The notes under the pieces: model-generated
What the model was told of the DNA's origin: nothing
Database searches by the model: none
The model's input: the letters and a program-made list of their open reading frames with translations, nothing else
From: JBGUVL01 sp964370395
Lineage (GTDB): Bacteria > Bacillota_I > Bacilli_A > Erysipelotrichales > Erysipelotrichaceae
Direction of reading: 5' to 3'
DNA: 64,000 bases
Assembly (NCBI GenBank): GCA_964370395.1
Contig: CAYJIZ010000003.1
Coordinates: 62,001-126,000 of the forward strand
Shown: one piece after another, positions 26,741 to 36,190 of the stretch
Numbering within the stretch: position 1 is the first letter of the stretch
How the letters are laid out: every line of letters starts with the position of its first letter
Program-made: the position numbers and the translations under genes

Positions 26741-27754
26741 CTAATAGGCACAAAATACTTCATATAGCATTTTGTTCTCTGCAGTTGATCCAATCGTAAT
26801 ACGGAATGTACCATCTTTATAATATCGTATCACGATTCCCTTATCTTCAAAAAGCTTTTGTAATTTTTCTATCGCATCACAATACCCAAATAAATAATTT
26901 GTTTTCGAAGGATACAGACGCAAACCTTCTTTGTTTAATGCTAATACATCTTGGTATAAGCGATCGCGTTCTTGTTTTATTTGTGCTATTGCTGTTTTCA
27001 TGCGTTCGCTATACTTTAAAGCAACACTTGCGCTAACTTGTGTTAATGTATTGACGTTGTATGGCACTTTATAAGGTGCAATCTTATCGATCGTTGTTTG
27101 TTTCGCAATAAGAAAACCACAACGTACTCCTGCTAAAGCAAATGCTTTTGATAAAGTTCGAGTAACAATCAAGTTATCGTACTTTTCAATATAATCAAGC
27201 ATCGTTGTATCATCAAAATCACCATATGCTTCATCGATGACAACATACGCATTCGAAAATGCTTCCACAATTTTGCATAAATCTTCTTGTGGTATCACTC
27301 TTCCAGTTGGGTTGTTTGGATTAGAGAATAGAATCATCGACACTTCGTTTTCTAAACCGACACGAATAAAATCATCGACATCAAATTCCTCTTCCAATTC
27401 CCATCCGTATTTCACTACTTCTCCATTATGCATTGCAACATAATAATCATACATTGAAAAATCATAGGATAAGGTATATAACTTCTTACCATTTTCAATT
27501 TGTAATCCGATTAACAATCCCAACATTTCATCTGATCCGTTTCCGACAATGATTTGGTTTGCATCCACTTTACAATATTGTGCATATGCTTCTTTTACCT
27601 TTGTACAGCTGTCATCAGGATAGCGATGAAAATCAACCTTTGCAAGTTCGTTCATCATCTCTTCAATGATATCTTGATCAATGTTTTTATAGGATTCGTT
27701 TGCGTTCAGAAGAATTCCTTCTTGCTGGCTTACTGTATATCCACTAGCGCTCAT
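26741..27754 (-). CDS. hisC: histidinol-phosphate aminotransferase
   Basis: Class II aminotransferase, PLP dependent, converting imidazole-acetol phosphate to histidinol phosphate. 337 aa, slightly short for the family. ANES near the N-terminus, GNGSDEM, SNPNNPTG, DEAYGDF and the PLP-lysine motif TLSKAFALAGVRCG are intact. Overlaps hisD by 11 bp. Confidence 0.95.
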   Translation of the reverse strand: MSASGYTVSQQEGILLNANESYKNIDQDIIEEMMNELAKVDFHRYPDDSCTKVKEAYAQYCKVDANQIIVGNGSDEMLGLLIGLQIENGKKLYTLSYDFSMYDYYVAMHNGEVVKYGWELEEEFDVDDFIRVGLENEVSMILFSNPNNPTGRVIPQEDLCKIVEAFSNAYVVIDEAYGDFDDTTMLDYIEKYDNLIVTRTLSKAFALAGVRCGFLIAKQTTIDKIAPYKVPYNVNTLTQVSASVALKYSERMKTAIAQIKQERDRLYQDVLALNKEGLRLYPSKTNYLFGYCDAIEKLQKLFEDKGIVIRYYKDGTFRITIGSTAENKMLYEVFCAY

Positions 27755-29033
27755 CGTCTAACCTCACTTTCACGGCATTCGCATGCCCATCCAAGTTCTC
27801 ATTGTGGGCAATATTAATAATTTTCTTCCCATCTTTTTGTAATGCTTCTTTTGAATAATACAAATACGAAGATGTTTTAAGAAAACTTGTAGTTGATAAT
27901 GGGCTATAGAATCGAGCCGTCCCATTAGTAGGTAACACATGGTTGGTACCTCCAAAGTAATCCCCGATACTTTCACATGTATAATAACCCAAGAATACAC
28001 TTCCTGCATTTGTCACAAGTGGCAAATAATCTTTGGCATTTTCAACCATCAATTCTAAGTGTTCTGGAGCAATTTGGTTACTAATCGCAATACACTCTTC
28101 AATACTGTCACAAACCATATACGTTCCATAGTTGGCAAAACTTTGTTCAATGATTTCTTTTTTAGGTAATGCATTTGTTTGCTCTACCAACTGTTCATTT
28201 ACTTGTTGAGCCAACGCTTCACTTGTGGTAATAAAAATACTACTTGCCATTGGATCGTGTTCCGCTTGGGAAATCAAATCCGCTGCAATATAAGCTGGAT
28301 TCGCATTTTCATCCGCAACCACGAGTATTTCACTAGGCCCTGCAATCATATCAATGTCAACGCGACCATATACAAGTTTTTTTGCGGTTGCTACATACAC
28401 ATTTCCTGGTCCGACAATTTTATCAACACGTGGTACACTTTGCGTTCCATACGCCAATGCCGCAATGGCTTGTGCCCCACCAACTTTATAAATACGGTTC
28501 ACTCCTGCAATTTTCGCTGCTGCCACAATGTAAGGATTGACACTTCCATCTTTGCTCGGTGGTGTGACCATAACAATTTCTTTCACTCCTGCAATAGAAG
28601 CAGGAATCACATTCATTAATACACTACTTGGGTACGCAGCACGTCCACCTGGAACGTACACTCCTACCTTTTCTAAAGGCAATACACGTTGTCCTAAATA
28701 AACACCGTCTGCTTTTTGTAGTTCATACCCTTCTTTTAACTGTGCTTTGTGATAGAAAGCAATATTTTCTTTGGCTTCTTTTAAATCTTCTAGAAAAGCA
28801 GGTTCTACTTTTTTGTATGTCTCTTCTATTTCTTCTTCGCTCATGATTAATGAAGTAAGTGTTACATTATCAAATTGTTGTCCATATGCAAATAACGCAT
28901 CGTCTTTCTTTTCCTTTACTGTAGAAAGAATCGTTGCGACTTGCGCTACAATTTCGCTTGCTGTTTCTTCTTCACGCGATTGCAAATACGCTTGTAACTG
29001 TTCAATATTACTTGTATCAATTCGTTTTAACAT
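27744..29033 (-). CDS. hisD: histidinol dehydrogenase
   Basis: Final NAD-dependent two-step oxidation of histidinol to histidine. About 429 aa. Signature IAGPSEILVVAD, AEHDP and PEHLEL (zinc/catalytic histidines) and GSVFLG are present. I use ATG 29033, with AGGTGAG five bases upstream; a GTG at 29042 is in frame. The gene follows hisG by 9 bp. Confidence 0.96.
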   Translation of the reverse strand: MLKRIDTSNIEQLQAYLQSREEETASEIVAQVATILSTVKEKKDDALFAYGQQFDNVTLTSLIMSEEEIEETYKKVEPAFLEDLKEAKENIAFYHKAQLKEGYELQKADGVYLGQRVLPLEKVGVYVPGGRAAYPSSVLMNVIPASIAGVKEIVMVTPPSKDGSVNPYIVAAAKIAGVNRIYKVGGAQAIAALAYGTQSVPRVDKIVGPGNVYVATAKKLVYGRVDIDMIAGPSEILVVADENANPAYIAADLISQAEHDPMASSIFITTSEALAQQVNEQLVEQTNALPKKEIIEQSFANYGTYMVCDSIEECIAISNQIAPEHLELMVENAKDYLPLVTNAGSVFLGYYTCESIGDYFGGTNHVLPTNGTARFYSPLSTTSFLKTSSYLYYSKEALQKDGKKIINIAHNENLDGHANAVKVRLDDER

Positions 29034-29042
29034 ACTACTCAC

Positions 29043-29663
29043 CTATATCACTTTCTTCATATCCTCTAATAATGCGATAATCTCTTCTCTTTTTAATTTA
29101 AAACTCGCTTTGTTGACAATTACTCTAGCACTAATGTCACAAATACGATCAAATACAATCAATCCATTTTCTTTTAATGTCGTTCCTGTTTCCATAATAT
29201 CAACAATCGCATCACATAAATCCAAAATAGGGGCTAATTCAACACTACCTTCAATTTTAATGATTTCTACATCCATTCCTTTTTCTTTGAAATAGTTTTT
29301 CGCAACCGTTGGATACTTTGTTCCAATTTTTATATGACCCACTTTTTTATAAGGGTTTTTTTCTGGTAAACTCGCTACGATGAAACCACATTTACCAATG
29401 CCTAAATCAAGCACTTCGTAAAAACGATTGCTCGATTCCAACAAGGTATCTTTTCCTACAATTCCAACATCCGCAACTCCATGTTCTACATACGTAACAC
29501 AATCTGCTGCTTTGACTAAGAAATACTCATTGTCTTGTTTTGAATCTTTAAAGACAAGTTGTCTTCCTTTGTTTTGCAATTGTTCTATTCCATATCCACA
29601 AGCATCAAATATTTTAACGCTTTCTTTTTCTAATCTTCCTTTGGTTAAAGCGATAGATAACAT
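29043..29663 (-). CDS. hisG: ATP phosphoribosyltransferase, short catalytic subunit
   Basis: First enzyme of histidine synthesis. At 206 aa it is the short HisG form, which lacks the C-terminal allosteric domain and needs HisZ. TKGRLEKES, GIVGKDTLLE and the PRPP-binding DIMETGTTLKENGL are visible. It sits 1 bp after hisZ, the partner that confers regulation. Confidence 0.96.
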   Translation of the reverse strand: MLSIALTKGRLEKESVKIFDACGYGIEQLQNKGRQLVFKDSKQDNEYFLVKAADCVTYVEHGVADVGIVGKDTLLESSNRFYEVLDLGIGKCGFIVASLPEKNPYKKVGHIKIGTKYPTVAKNYFKEKGMDVEIIKIEGSVELAPILDLCDAIVDIMETGTTLKENGLIVFDRICDISARVIVNKASFKLKREEIIALLEDMKKVI

Positions 29664-29664
29664 A

Positions 29665-30783
29665 TTACTTTACCTCCTTTACAACAACTTCGTTTAAATT
29701 ATTGTCTACGATTAATGAAACAACGCCTTTTTCACGCAATGATTGGCTTTGTTTTAGTGCTTCTACTTTTAATTTAGCTGGATAGCTCACTTGAAAGTTC
29801 ACTTCTTCTTTCACACTTGTGACAACATCCAATAAAGCATCTAACTTGATTGAGAAACCAATGGCAGGTAAATCACGACCAAACTTCGCAATTAATGAGT
29901 TATAGCTACCGCCACTTAATACTCTCGCTCCCACACCTTCCACAAAAGCTTCAAAGATGATTCCTGTATAGTAGTTTAAATTGGTTACTTTCCCCAAATC
30001 AAAGGCGATATCTTCGTATCCTAATTGTTTTAAATTTTGCGATAACTGCGTTAAATCATCAAGAATTGCTACCAACGAATCATTGAACGCATATTTTTTC
30101 GCCTCTTCTAAAATAGATGCATCTCCACTTAACCAAGGCAATTGTAGAAAAAATGTTTTGTATACATCATCAAGCGCTAACTCATTTACATAGTCTTCTA
30201 GTGCTTTTAAACTTTTCTTGTCGATCCATTTCGCTAATTGTGAAATTTGTGTTTCGTTAAGCGCTAATGCTTTACAAGCATTTTGAAAGAAATTGATATT
30301 TCCAATTTCTAAGATACATTTTTTATCTTTTACTACTTTTAATGCTTCCATCGCAGTCACTAATATTTCAAGTTCTCCACACGTTTCTTCCATACCGATT
30401 AGCTCTACTCCACAATCGCTAATTTCACTTTGTAATCCACTTAATTCTTCATGAACTTTGAATACATTTGCACAATAGCGAAAACGCAATGGTGTTTTTG
30501 CATCTTTAAATTTAGTTGCTACAACACGAGCGATAGGTATCGTCATGTCAGCACGCAACATTAAGATACGTCCATTCGCATCAAAGAATTTATACATATC
30601 TTGTTCTTGAATGTCTTCAAATCCTTCTTCATAGGTTTTGTAGTATTCAATTGTTGGGGTGATAATCTCTTGGTAACCCCATTTATTTAAGCATGCTTCA
30701 ATCTCGTTTTGAATCTGTTTTTTTACTTCACATTCCCCTAAAATCAAATCTCTCATTCCCATTGGGATACTAAACTCTTTCAT
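29665..30783 (-). CDS. hisZ: ATP phosphoribosyltransferase regulatory subunit
   Basis: HisRS-like protein lacking the anticodon domain, forming the hetero-octamer with short HisG and carrying the histidine-feedback function. 372 aa, with class II synthetase motif 2-like FRYCANVFKV and LRADMTIPIARV. As the first gene after the T-box it shares the arrangement seen in other Firmicutes. Start has AGGAGG. Confidence 0.93.
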   Translation of the reverse strand: MKEFSIPMGMRDLILGECEVKKQIQNEIEACLNKWGYQEIITPTIEYYKTYEEGFEDIQEQDMYKFFDANGRILMLRADMTIPIARVVATKFKDAKTPLRFRYCANVFKVHEELSGLQSEISDCGVELIGMEETCGELEILVTAMEALKVVKDKKCILEIGNINFFQNACKALALNETQISQLAKWIDKKSLKALEDYVNELALDDVYKTFFLQLPWLSGDASILEEAKKYAFNDSLVAILDDLTQLSQNLKQLGYEDIAFDLGKVTNLNYYTGIIFEAFVEGVGARVLSGGSYNSLIAKFGRDLPAIGFSIKLDALLDVVTSVKEEVNFQVSYPAKLKVEALKQSQSLREKGVVSLIVDNNLNEVVVKEVK

Positions 30784-30802
30784 TTTGTTTCCTCCTCATT
30801 TA

Positions 30803-30837
30803 AACAAAAAAACTTTCATCCAAAGGACGAAAGTTTT
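30803..30837 (-). terminator. terminator of the his T-box leader
   Basis: Stem AAACTTTC / GAAAGTTT (with extra pairs around GTCC/GGAT) followed by seven T residues on the minus strand, between the T-box motif and hisZ. Confidence 0.92.
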
Positions 30838-31073
30838 ACTTACGTGGTGCCACCTTTTTTTATTAGTACTCTTACAAGCACTAACCTCTTCGAGTACATC
30901 TATACTCTAGCACGATAACGGGTGCAACAGGAATCCGATGAGGATTACTAACGTTCACCCTCACAACTCAAAGATGTGTTCAAAATATTTCGCATCTTCT
31001 TTTTCACCAACCAAGAAGTCTCTACCATGTCCATATTCTTACTATTTCTTATCATCGTCTTTATTTATTGTAT
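30803..31073 (-). promoter_or_regulatory. T-box leader, histidine specific
   Basis: T-box AAGGTGGCACCACG lies at 30843-30856 (minus strand). Upstream are a Stem I-like segment with GGTTGGTGAAA and the specifier CAC (His) at 30976-30978 in the context GAACACA. Uncharged tRNA-His is expected to switch on the eleven-gene his operon. Confidence 0.94.
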
Positions 31074-31079
31074 GGGTCT

Positions 31080-31108
31080 ATTTTACCTTCATTGAAAATA
31101 GAAGTCAA
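31080..31108 (-). promoter_or_regulatory. his operon promoter
   Basis: Minus-strand TTGACT (31103-31108), 17 bp, TAAAAT (31080-31085). Confidence 0.85.
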
Positions 31109-31134
31109 CCATTTTAGAAACAATTTACACTAAA

Positions 31135-31156
31135 TTAATGAAACTTGTTTCATTAA
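31135..31156 (-). terminator. hairpin at the end of the DUF885 gene
   Basis: 9-bp perfect stem TTAATGAAA / TTTCATTAA with a 4-nt loop; it contains the stop codon. There is no long T-run, so it is a weak terminator at best. Confidence 0.5.
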
Positions 31157-32886
31157 TCGAATGATTCATTCATGTATTGTTCCAATAAATCCAAAGGAAC
31201 TTGTCCATAACTTAATACTTGCTTATTAAATTTCAAGTTTGTAAACTCATCACCCCAAGCATCCATTGCTTTTTCTTCTAACTCATCTAGTAAGTAATAC
31301 GCTCCATAGTATTTCACAAATATTGCTGGATTAAACAACAATTGTTCGTATTGTGTAGATAAATCTTTTTCATCGCTAATACCAAAGTTTTTAGTTAAGT
31401 AACGATATGCTTCTTCTCTTGTGATGTTATCGTAATGAATCATTTTATCTAATTTTAAAATATACAAATACGTCAAATTACTATTGATAGTTGAAAATTC
31501 GCAACCAACTGGATCCTCTGTATATTCACACATCTTTGTTTCTGCATACACAGCCCAACCTTCGCTATATCCACCATTTCCTAAAATATCACGAACGATA
31601 TTGTGATCAATGGTTTTAAAGAAGTTGTGTTGGTACATATGTCCAGGAAAACCTTCATGTGCAATCGTTCCATAATCAGATTGTGAGTAGTCTCCATTTA
31701 ATACCATTCGCTCTTTTGTGTTTTTCGCATCATATGGACTTACAAAGTAAGCAGCCGAAGCTTGGAAGTTTTCACGCATCGCTTCTGGAACAGGAAGCAT
31801 TTCATAATCCAATGGTTCAATTTTAGGAAAATATCCACCATTCAATACTTTGTCTTCCTGAAAGTTCAATACTTCTTTTACACTCGTTAAGTTAGTGTAT
31901 TTAATATTTTGTAAAGATTCATTCGAAACATTTTCCATATAACTCGCATTTTCTGCAGCAAAAGCATACAAGTCATTCATAATACGTTTTTCTTGGTCAT
32001 CTAAAAACGCTTCGTAATCATCAATCGAATCAATGCTAGTTGCACCATCAATTAATGTTACGTAATATTCTTTTCCACCTTTGTAATCAGCCAATGACGC
32101 ATCAGCATCTTTTGTTTTGATTGTGACTTGTCCTAATTGTTTCTCTAACTCAACAAATGCAGGTAAAAATTTTGTTTCGTATGCTACTTTGATTTTATCT
32201 TTGTACGCTTGTTTATCTTGAACAAAATCCGCTTCGTCAATTCGTTTGTTTGCCGCTTCAATAATATAATCATGACGACTCGCATTGAATTTCTTCGTAT
32301 CTTCAATAACTTTGTTCATGTACGATTTTGACATTCCATATCCTTTGTCTTGTCTTTCTTGTTCAAAAGCCACATACTTCGTTAATGTTTCAGGCATATC
32401 ATTTAAAATCGCAATAAAAGAATCAAGTGAAACTTGGCTTTTGAACTCATACATCCATAAGTTCAAAGACAATTGGGATTGTACCCCACCATTCACATCA
32501 AAATAATTGGTAGCAATATAAAAATCATCCCCTGCCTCTTTCACGCTTTCTAAGTAATTTTTTAATACATCGTAAGTAATCTTTTGGTCTTTATTCATCG
32601 CCTTGTAATCAAAGCTTTCTAGTTCTTCTAACTTCGCATCGCACTCTTTCAACATTTCTTTGTATTCTTTATTTGTTGAATAAGGCATCTCATATTGCTT
32701 AACTTTGATTCCAAACGCTTCTGGATCATCCAACAAAAAGTTGATATCCATCGAAGTATTCCCAAATAAATACGCTGGCATTTTTTCTAAATATTGTGCA
32801 AACTCTTCTGCACTTTTTTTACTTTGGCATCCAACCAATGTAAATACCAATACCAAACTCAACCCTAAACTTACTATTCTTTTCAT
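31153..32886 (-). CDS. DUF885 lipoprotein (putative metallopeptidase)
   Basis: 577 aa. Lipoprotein signal with lipobox LVGC near residues 17-20, so the mature protein is anchored outside the membrane. The DUF885 family motif HEGFPGHMYQ near residue 409 resembles a zinc-metallopeptidase HExxH-type site with the Glu following His; a peptidase role is likely but unproven. Start at MKRIVS avoids an ATG lying directly on the ribosome site. Follows yitT by 29 bp. Confidence 0.87.
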   Translation of the reverse strand: MKRIVSLGLSLVLVFTLVGCQSKKSAEEFAQYLEKMPAYLFGNTSMDINFLLDDPEAFGIKVKQYEMPYSTNKEYKEMLKECDAKLEELESFDYKAMNKDQKITYDVLKNYLESVKEAGDDFYIATNYFDVNGGVQSQLSLNLWMYEFKSQVSLDSFIAILNDMPETLTKYVAFEQERQDKGYGMSKSYMNKVIEDTKKFNASRHDYIIEAANKRIDEADFVQDKQAYKDKIKVAYETKFLPAFVELEKQLGQVTIKTKDADASLADYKGGKEYYVTLIDGATSIDSIDDYEAFLDDQEKRIMNDLYAFAAENASYMENVSNESLQNIKYTNLTSVKEVLNFQEDKVLNGGYFPKIEPLDYEMLPVPEAMRENFQASAAYFVSPYDAKNTKERMVLNGDYSQSDYGTIAHEGFPGHMYQHNFFKTIDHNIVRDILGNGGYSEGWAVYAETKMCEYTEDPVGCEFSTINSNLTYLYILKLDKMIHYDNITREEAYRYLTKNFGISDEKDLSTQYEQLLFNPAIFVKYYGAYYLLDELEEKAMDAWGDEFTNLKFNKQVLSYGQVPLDLLEQYMNESFD

Positions 32887-32915
32887 CTTTCTTTCCATCC
32901 TTCCTTATCTACTTA

Positions 32916-33782
32916 TTATAAATGCTTCTCAAAATTTCCACTTACACTCAATCCTTCTGAGAAAATAATGAAAGCATTTGGATCCTCTTTTTTCACTTGC
33001 GCACGCAATGTGTTAACTTCGTATTTAGAAATTGCAGTTACCAATACATACGTATCTTGGTTTGTATACGCTCCACAACCCTTCCAATACGTTACTCCAC
33101 GATGCAATTCTACCATAATATAATCTTGAATCGCTAATTTCTTCGTAAAAATCATCGCTGTCATACTTATGTTTTGATAATGTACTTTGTCGACTACAAA
33201 ACCGAAAATAACGGTATTTAAAATTGAGTAAATCGCAATTTCCACATCGAAGATAAGAATACAAACACTAAACAAAACAATGTTTACGATAATCGATAAT
33301 TTTCCTACACTAAAGTGAACGAAGCGATGAATTAGGTAAACACCTAAAATATCTGTGCCTCCAGCTGATCCTGAGCTACGCAATACCAAACCAATTCCAA
33401 ACCCACTGATGATTCCCCCAACTAAAACAGAAGTTAAAATATCATCGATAATCGGTGTTTTAGGAATAGGAATCATCGCAAACAATACAGCTTGCAATCC
33501 TATTGATAATACCGTTAAAACAAAGAAACGTTTGGAAATACTCTTGTAAGCCAAAATCAATAAGGGAATATTAAACAACATGTTGATGTATCCACTTACC
33601 TCACCTGAAAAATGAATTCCATAATCTGCTAATATCGTACGTAACATTTGTGATAACCCAACAATTCCTCCAGTATACAAATGCATCGGTGTAATGAATA
33701 AATTTAATCCAAAACAAAATAAAAAGGTACCAATCACAACCAGTGCGATCCCTCTTTGTTTTTTTGATAATGTAAATGCCAT
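32916..33782 (-). CDS. YitT-family membrane protein
   Basis: 288 aa. Five or six membrane helices (residues about 12-190) carry the YitT repeats (GGIVGLSQML, SSGSAGGTDILG), followed by a cytosolic DUF2179 domain (about 215-285). Function of the family is not established. It lies between proC and the DUF885 gene with short gaps, so probably one transcript. Confidence 0.9.
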   Translation of the reverse strand: MAFTLSKKQRGIALVVIGTFLFCFGLNLFITPMHLYTGGIVGLSQMLRTILADYGIHFSGEVSGYINMLFNIPLLILAYKSISKRFFVLTVLSIGLQAVLFAMIPIPKTPIIDDILTSVLVGGIISGFGIGLVLRSSGSAGGTDILGVYLIHRFVHFSVGKLSIIVNIVLFSVCILIFDVEIAIYSILNTVIFGFVVDKVHYQNISMTAMIFTKKLAIQDYIMVELHRGVTYWKGCGAYTNQDTYVLVTAISKYEVNTLRAQVKKEDPNAFIIFSEGLSVSGNFEKHL

Positions 33783-33791
33783 GTTGCCTCC

Positions 33792-34598
33792 CTATCGACT
33801 CATCTCTTTGGAACGTTCGATACAAGCATCCATCGCTTCCTCAATGATTTCTTTCATTTTCTTATCTTCTAATACTTTAACGGCTTCCACAGTTGTCCCA
33901 TTTGGTGAACAGACATTTTGTTTCAATACGTCCGCTTCTTCACTCGATGTGGCTACCATCTTTGCTGCTCCCATCATCGCTTGCGTCGCAAATGAAGTAG
34001 CCATCGATTTGGATAGTCCATGTTTCATTCCATTTTTAATCATTGCATCCAAAAACATAAAAACATAAGCAGGAGAAGAACCACTGATTCCAATTACAGC
34101 ATGAATCATTTCTTCCGCGACCACTTCACATTTCCCAAAGCTTTCAAACAAACGAATCACGAACGCTTGTTCCTCTTCCTTTACAAACGCATTAAAACTA
34201 AGTGAGCTCATCGCTTCTAACACACAAGCAGGTGTATTCGGCATAGCTCTCACAATTTTTTGTTGTTCATTTTGAAATAGCGATTGTATTTTCGCAATGC
34301 TCACTCCTGCTGCAACACTGATGATCACTTTGTCTTTCGCAAATGGTGCAATCGCAGAAATCACCTCTTCAAACAAGTACGGTTTGACTGCCAAAATAAT
34401 ATAATCACATTGTTTTGCTACTTCACTATTATCGCAAGTTGTAGCAATCGCAAATTGCGCATGAATCGCATCACTACTCGCTTGGGTATGAGTGGCAACG
34501 AGTACCTCTTCTTTGCTTATTACATTGGCTAACAACATTCCTTCAAGCATCGCTTTTCCCATGTTCCCACAGCCGATAAATCCTATTTTCATACGCAT
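33792..34598 (-). CDS. proC: pyrroline-5-carboxylate reductase
   Basis: NAD(P)H-dependent last step of proline synthesis. 268 aa. N-terminal Rossmann GFIGCGNMGKAM, central RAMPNTPA, and the C-terminal helical dimer domain with GSSPAYVFMF and GTTVEAV. The ATG at 34598 is five bases from AAGGAG; MKIGF, two codons later, is an alternative. First gene of the operon, with a strong promoter. Confidence 0.95.
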   Translation of the reverse strand: MRMKIGFIGCGNMGKAMLEGMLLANVISKEEVLVATHTQASSDAIHAQFAIATTCDNSEVAKQCDYIILAVKPYLFEEVISAIAPFAKDKVIISVAAGVSIAKIQSLFQNEQQKIVRAMPNTPACVLEAMSSLSFNAFVKEEEQAFVIRLFESFGKCEVVAEEMIHAVIGISGSSPAYVFMFLDAMIKNGMKHGLSKSMATSFATQAMMGAAKMVATSSEEADVLKQNVCSPNGTTVEAVKVLEDKKMKEIIEEAMDACIERSKEMSR

Positions 34599-34620
34599 TC
34601 ATGCTCCTTTTTCTACATTT

Positions 34621-34649
34621 ATTATAGCTTGTCACTTTCCTAGTGTAAA
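34621..34649 (-). promoter_or_regulatory. proC operon promoter
   Basis: Minus-strand TTTACA (34644-34649), 17 bp, TATAAT (34621-34626). Confidence 0.85.
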
Positions 34650-34675
34650 CCAATTTTAATACACCTTTTTCTTTT

Positions 34676-34705
34676 TTTATCATTGCCTCATAAAAACATG
34701 ATAAA
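34676..34705. repeat. inverted repeat upstream of the proC promoter
   Basis: Perfect 8-bp arms TTTATCAT / ATGATAAA, 14 bp apart, 27 bp upstream of the -35 box. Possible activator or repressor site, or a degenerate hairpin. Confidence 0.35.
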
Positions 34706-34722
34706 TATGTAAATTTTAACCT

Positions 34723-34753
34723 AAAAATAAAAAAATCACGAATCCGTGATTTT
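34723..34753 (-). terminator. terminator of the yhbD-like operon
   Basis: 9-bp stem AAAATCACG / CGTGATTTT (34732-34753) with a T-rich tail on the minus strand; overlaps the stop codon of the 69-aa gene. Confidence 0.9.
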
Positions 34754-34961
34754 AATAAACTAACAAATAATAAATAACGTATAACCATCCAAAAATACCA
34801 TGGATAATCGCCCATAATACACTTTTCCAAGTGACAAAACTGATTACCATAGCTAAGCAAGTACCAAAAGAAATGCCTCGCTTGATTGTTTTTTTCACAA
34901 TCGTTTCATGGTAGTTACCATTAATATCATAATAAGATTTCTTTGCGTTATAATTTTCCAT
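34752..34961 (-). CDS. small membrane protein, unknown
   Basis: 69 aa. A polar N-terminus (MENYNAKKSYYDINGNYH) is followed by two hydrophobic helices (about 30-48 and 50-67) ending at the membrane. No family recognised. Starts 8 bp after the MFS stop with AGGAGG, so it belongs to the same operon. Confidence 0.65.
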   Translation of the reverse strand: MENYNAKKSYYDINGNYHETIVKKTIKRGISFGTCLAMVISFVTWKSVLWAIIHGIFGWLYVIYYLLVY

Positions 34962-34969
34962 AGTTCCTC

Positions 34970-36190
34970 CTAGACATCTCGATTATACAATAGTTTAACA
35001 TCTTTCTTATCGCGATACACAACGAAATACACGGCTGCTAAATTAAACAAAGCAACACCAACAATAATATATGGGATATAGAATACTTCTCCCGCTACTC
35101 CACCGATTAATTTACCAATCACCGTCCCAATCATGGTGATTACCGCAAAGATGCCATTAAAGCGACCTCGCTTATCATTTGGTACATAACTTTGTGTAGC
35201 ACTTGTTCGAATATTAAAGGATGTGACCCCTAATACTCCATATACCAAATAAATTACCAACATTAATTTAAACGGTGAAAAGAAGAAGATACAATCAAGA
35301 ATACTAATTGTTGCATACACCACAATCGCGATATTAAATTTCTTTTCCTTTGGGATAACAATCTTATACAGTAAGAATCCTCCTAAGATCCGTCCTAATG
35401 TTTGTGCCGATAAAACAAGCGAATACTTGGTTGCACCTAAATCTGGATTGGATTGGAAAAAAGGAAGCAATAAACTTTCAATTACCCCATAAGCTAACAT
35501 TGTCACAAAAAAGTATTTTGTAACGGTTGCTAATCCTTTTTCTTCTTTTAAATAGGTAATTCCTTCTTTGAATTCTTGTTTGAAATCAAATTTTTCCTCT
35601 TCAGCGTGTATTGTTTGTGACTCTTCCACTTTGATTTGTGTTTCTAACAATGCTGCGATTAAAAATGAAATCGCATCAAAAACAAACAGAGGAAACAATC
35701 CAACACTACTGTATATAATCGCTGATACTGGAGCCATAATCGTATTCGCTAAAGGATAAAGTAAACTTGAAATAGAATAGGCTTTTGAATAGTTTCCTTC
35801 ACTAATTAAGATCGGGTAAAAACTTTCGTATGCCACATTGTATATCGAAGCGATAATACCTAGCGAAAACCCAACAACCATATACAAGAAATAATTAAAA
35901 TAATCAAAATAAGCAAAAATACTAGCTAATGCAAATAAGACAAAACACATGAAATCCAATGTATAAATGATCTTTCTTCGACTGAAGCGATCAACAAAAG
36001 GACCTGCAAACATCGGTACCACTGCCATTGGAATCATACATACAATGAAAAATAACGAATACAGAAAGGGCGAATTGGTCTTCTCAAAAATAATTAAACC
36101 TAACGCAAAATTACTCGCTGCAGAACCAAACATCGAAATGATGGTTCCAAATGTAATGATGGTGAAATTTTTAGTCCATAGTTTAGACAT
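34970..36190 (-). CDS. MFS transporter
   Basis: 406 aa, about twelve membrane helices. Between helices 2 and 3 is GPFVDRFSRRKIIY, the MFS loop 2-3 motif; the large central cytosolic loop contains EEEKFDFKQEFKEGITYLK. It resembles drug- or macrolide-type exporters (MefA/enterobactin exporter-like group), substrate unknown. I start at MSKLWTKN, overlapping the bactofilin gene by 8 bp; a TTG 24 nt upstream is in frame but has no ribosome site. Confidence 0.85.
   Translation of the reverse strand: MSKLWTKNFTIITFGTIISMFGSAASNFALGLIIFEKTNSPFLYSLFFIVCMIPMAVVPMFAGPFVDRFSRRKIIYTLDFMCFVLFALASIFAYFDYFNYFLYMVVGFSLGIIASIYNVAYESFYPILISEGNYSKAYSISSLLYPLANTIMAPVSAIIYSSVGLFPLFVFDAISFLIAALLETQIKVEESQTIHAEEEKFDFKQEFKEGITYLKEEKGLATVTKYFFVTMLAYGVIESLLLPFFQSNPDLGATKYSLVLSAQTLGRILGGFLLYKIVIPKEKKFNIAIVVYATISILDCIFFFSPFKLMLVIYLVYGVLGVTSFNIRTSATQSYVPNDKRGRFNGIFAVITMIGTVIGKLIGGVAGEVFYIPYIIVGVALFNLAAVYFVVYRDKKDVKLLYNRDV

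Noticed and set aside
28179..28619. 146-codon + strand frame inside hisD.
   Set aside because: Antisense shadow of the hisD coding strand with Cys/His/Asn-heavy, unnatural composition.
34543..34860. 105-codon open frame on the minus strand between proC and the 69-aa gene.
   Set aside because: It crosses a strong promoter, a terminator and the start of proC in another frame; no ribosome site or similarity to known proteins.
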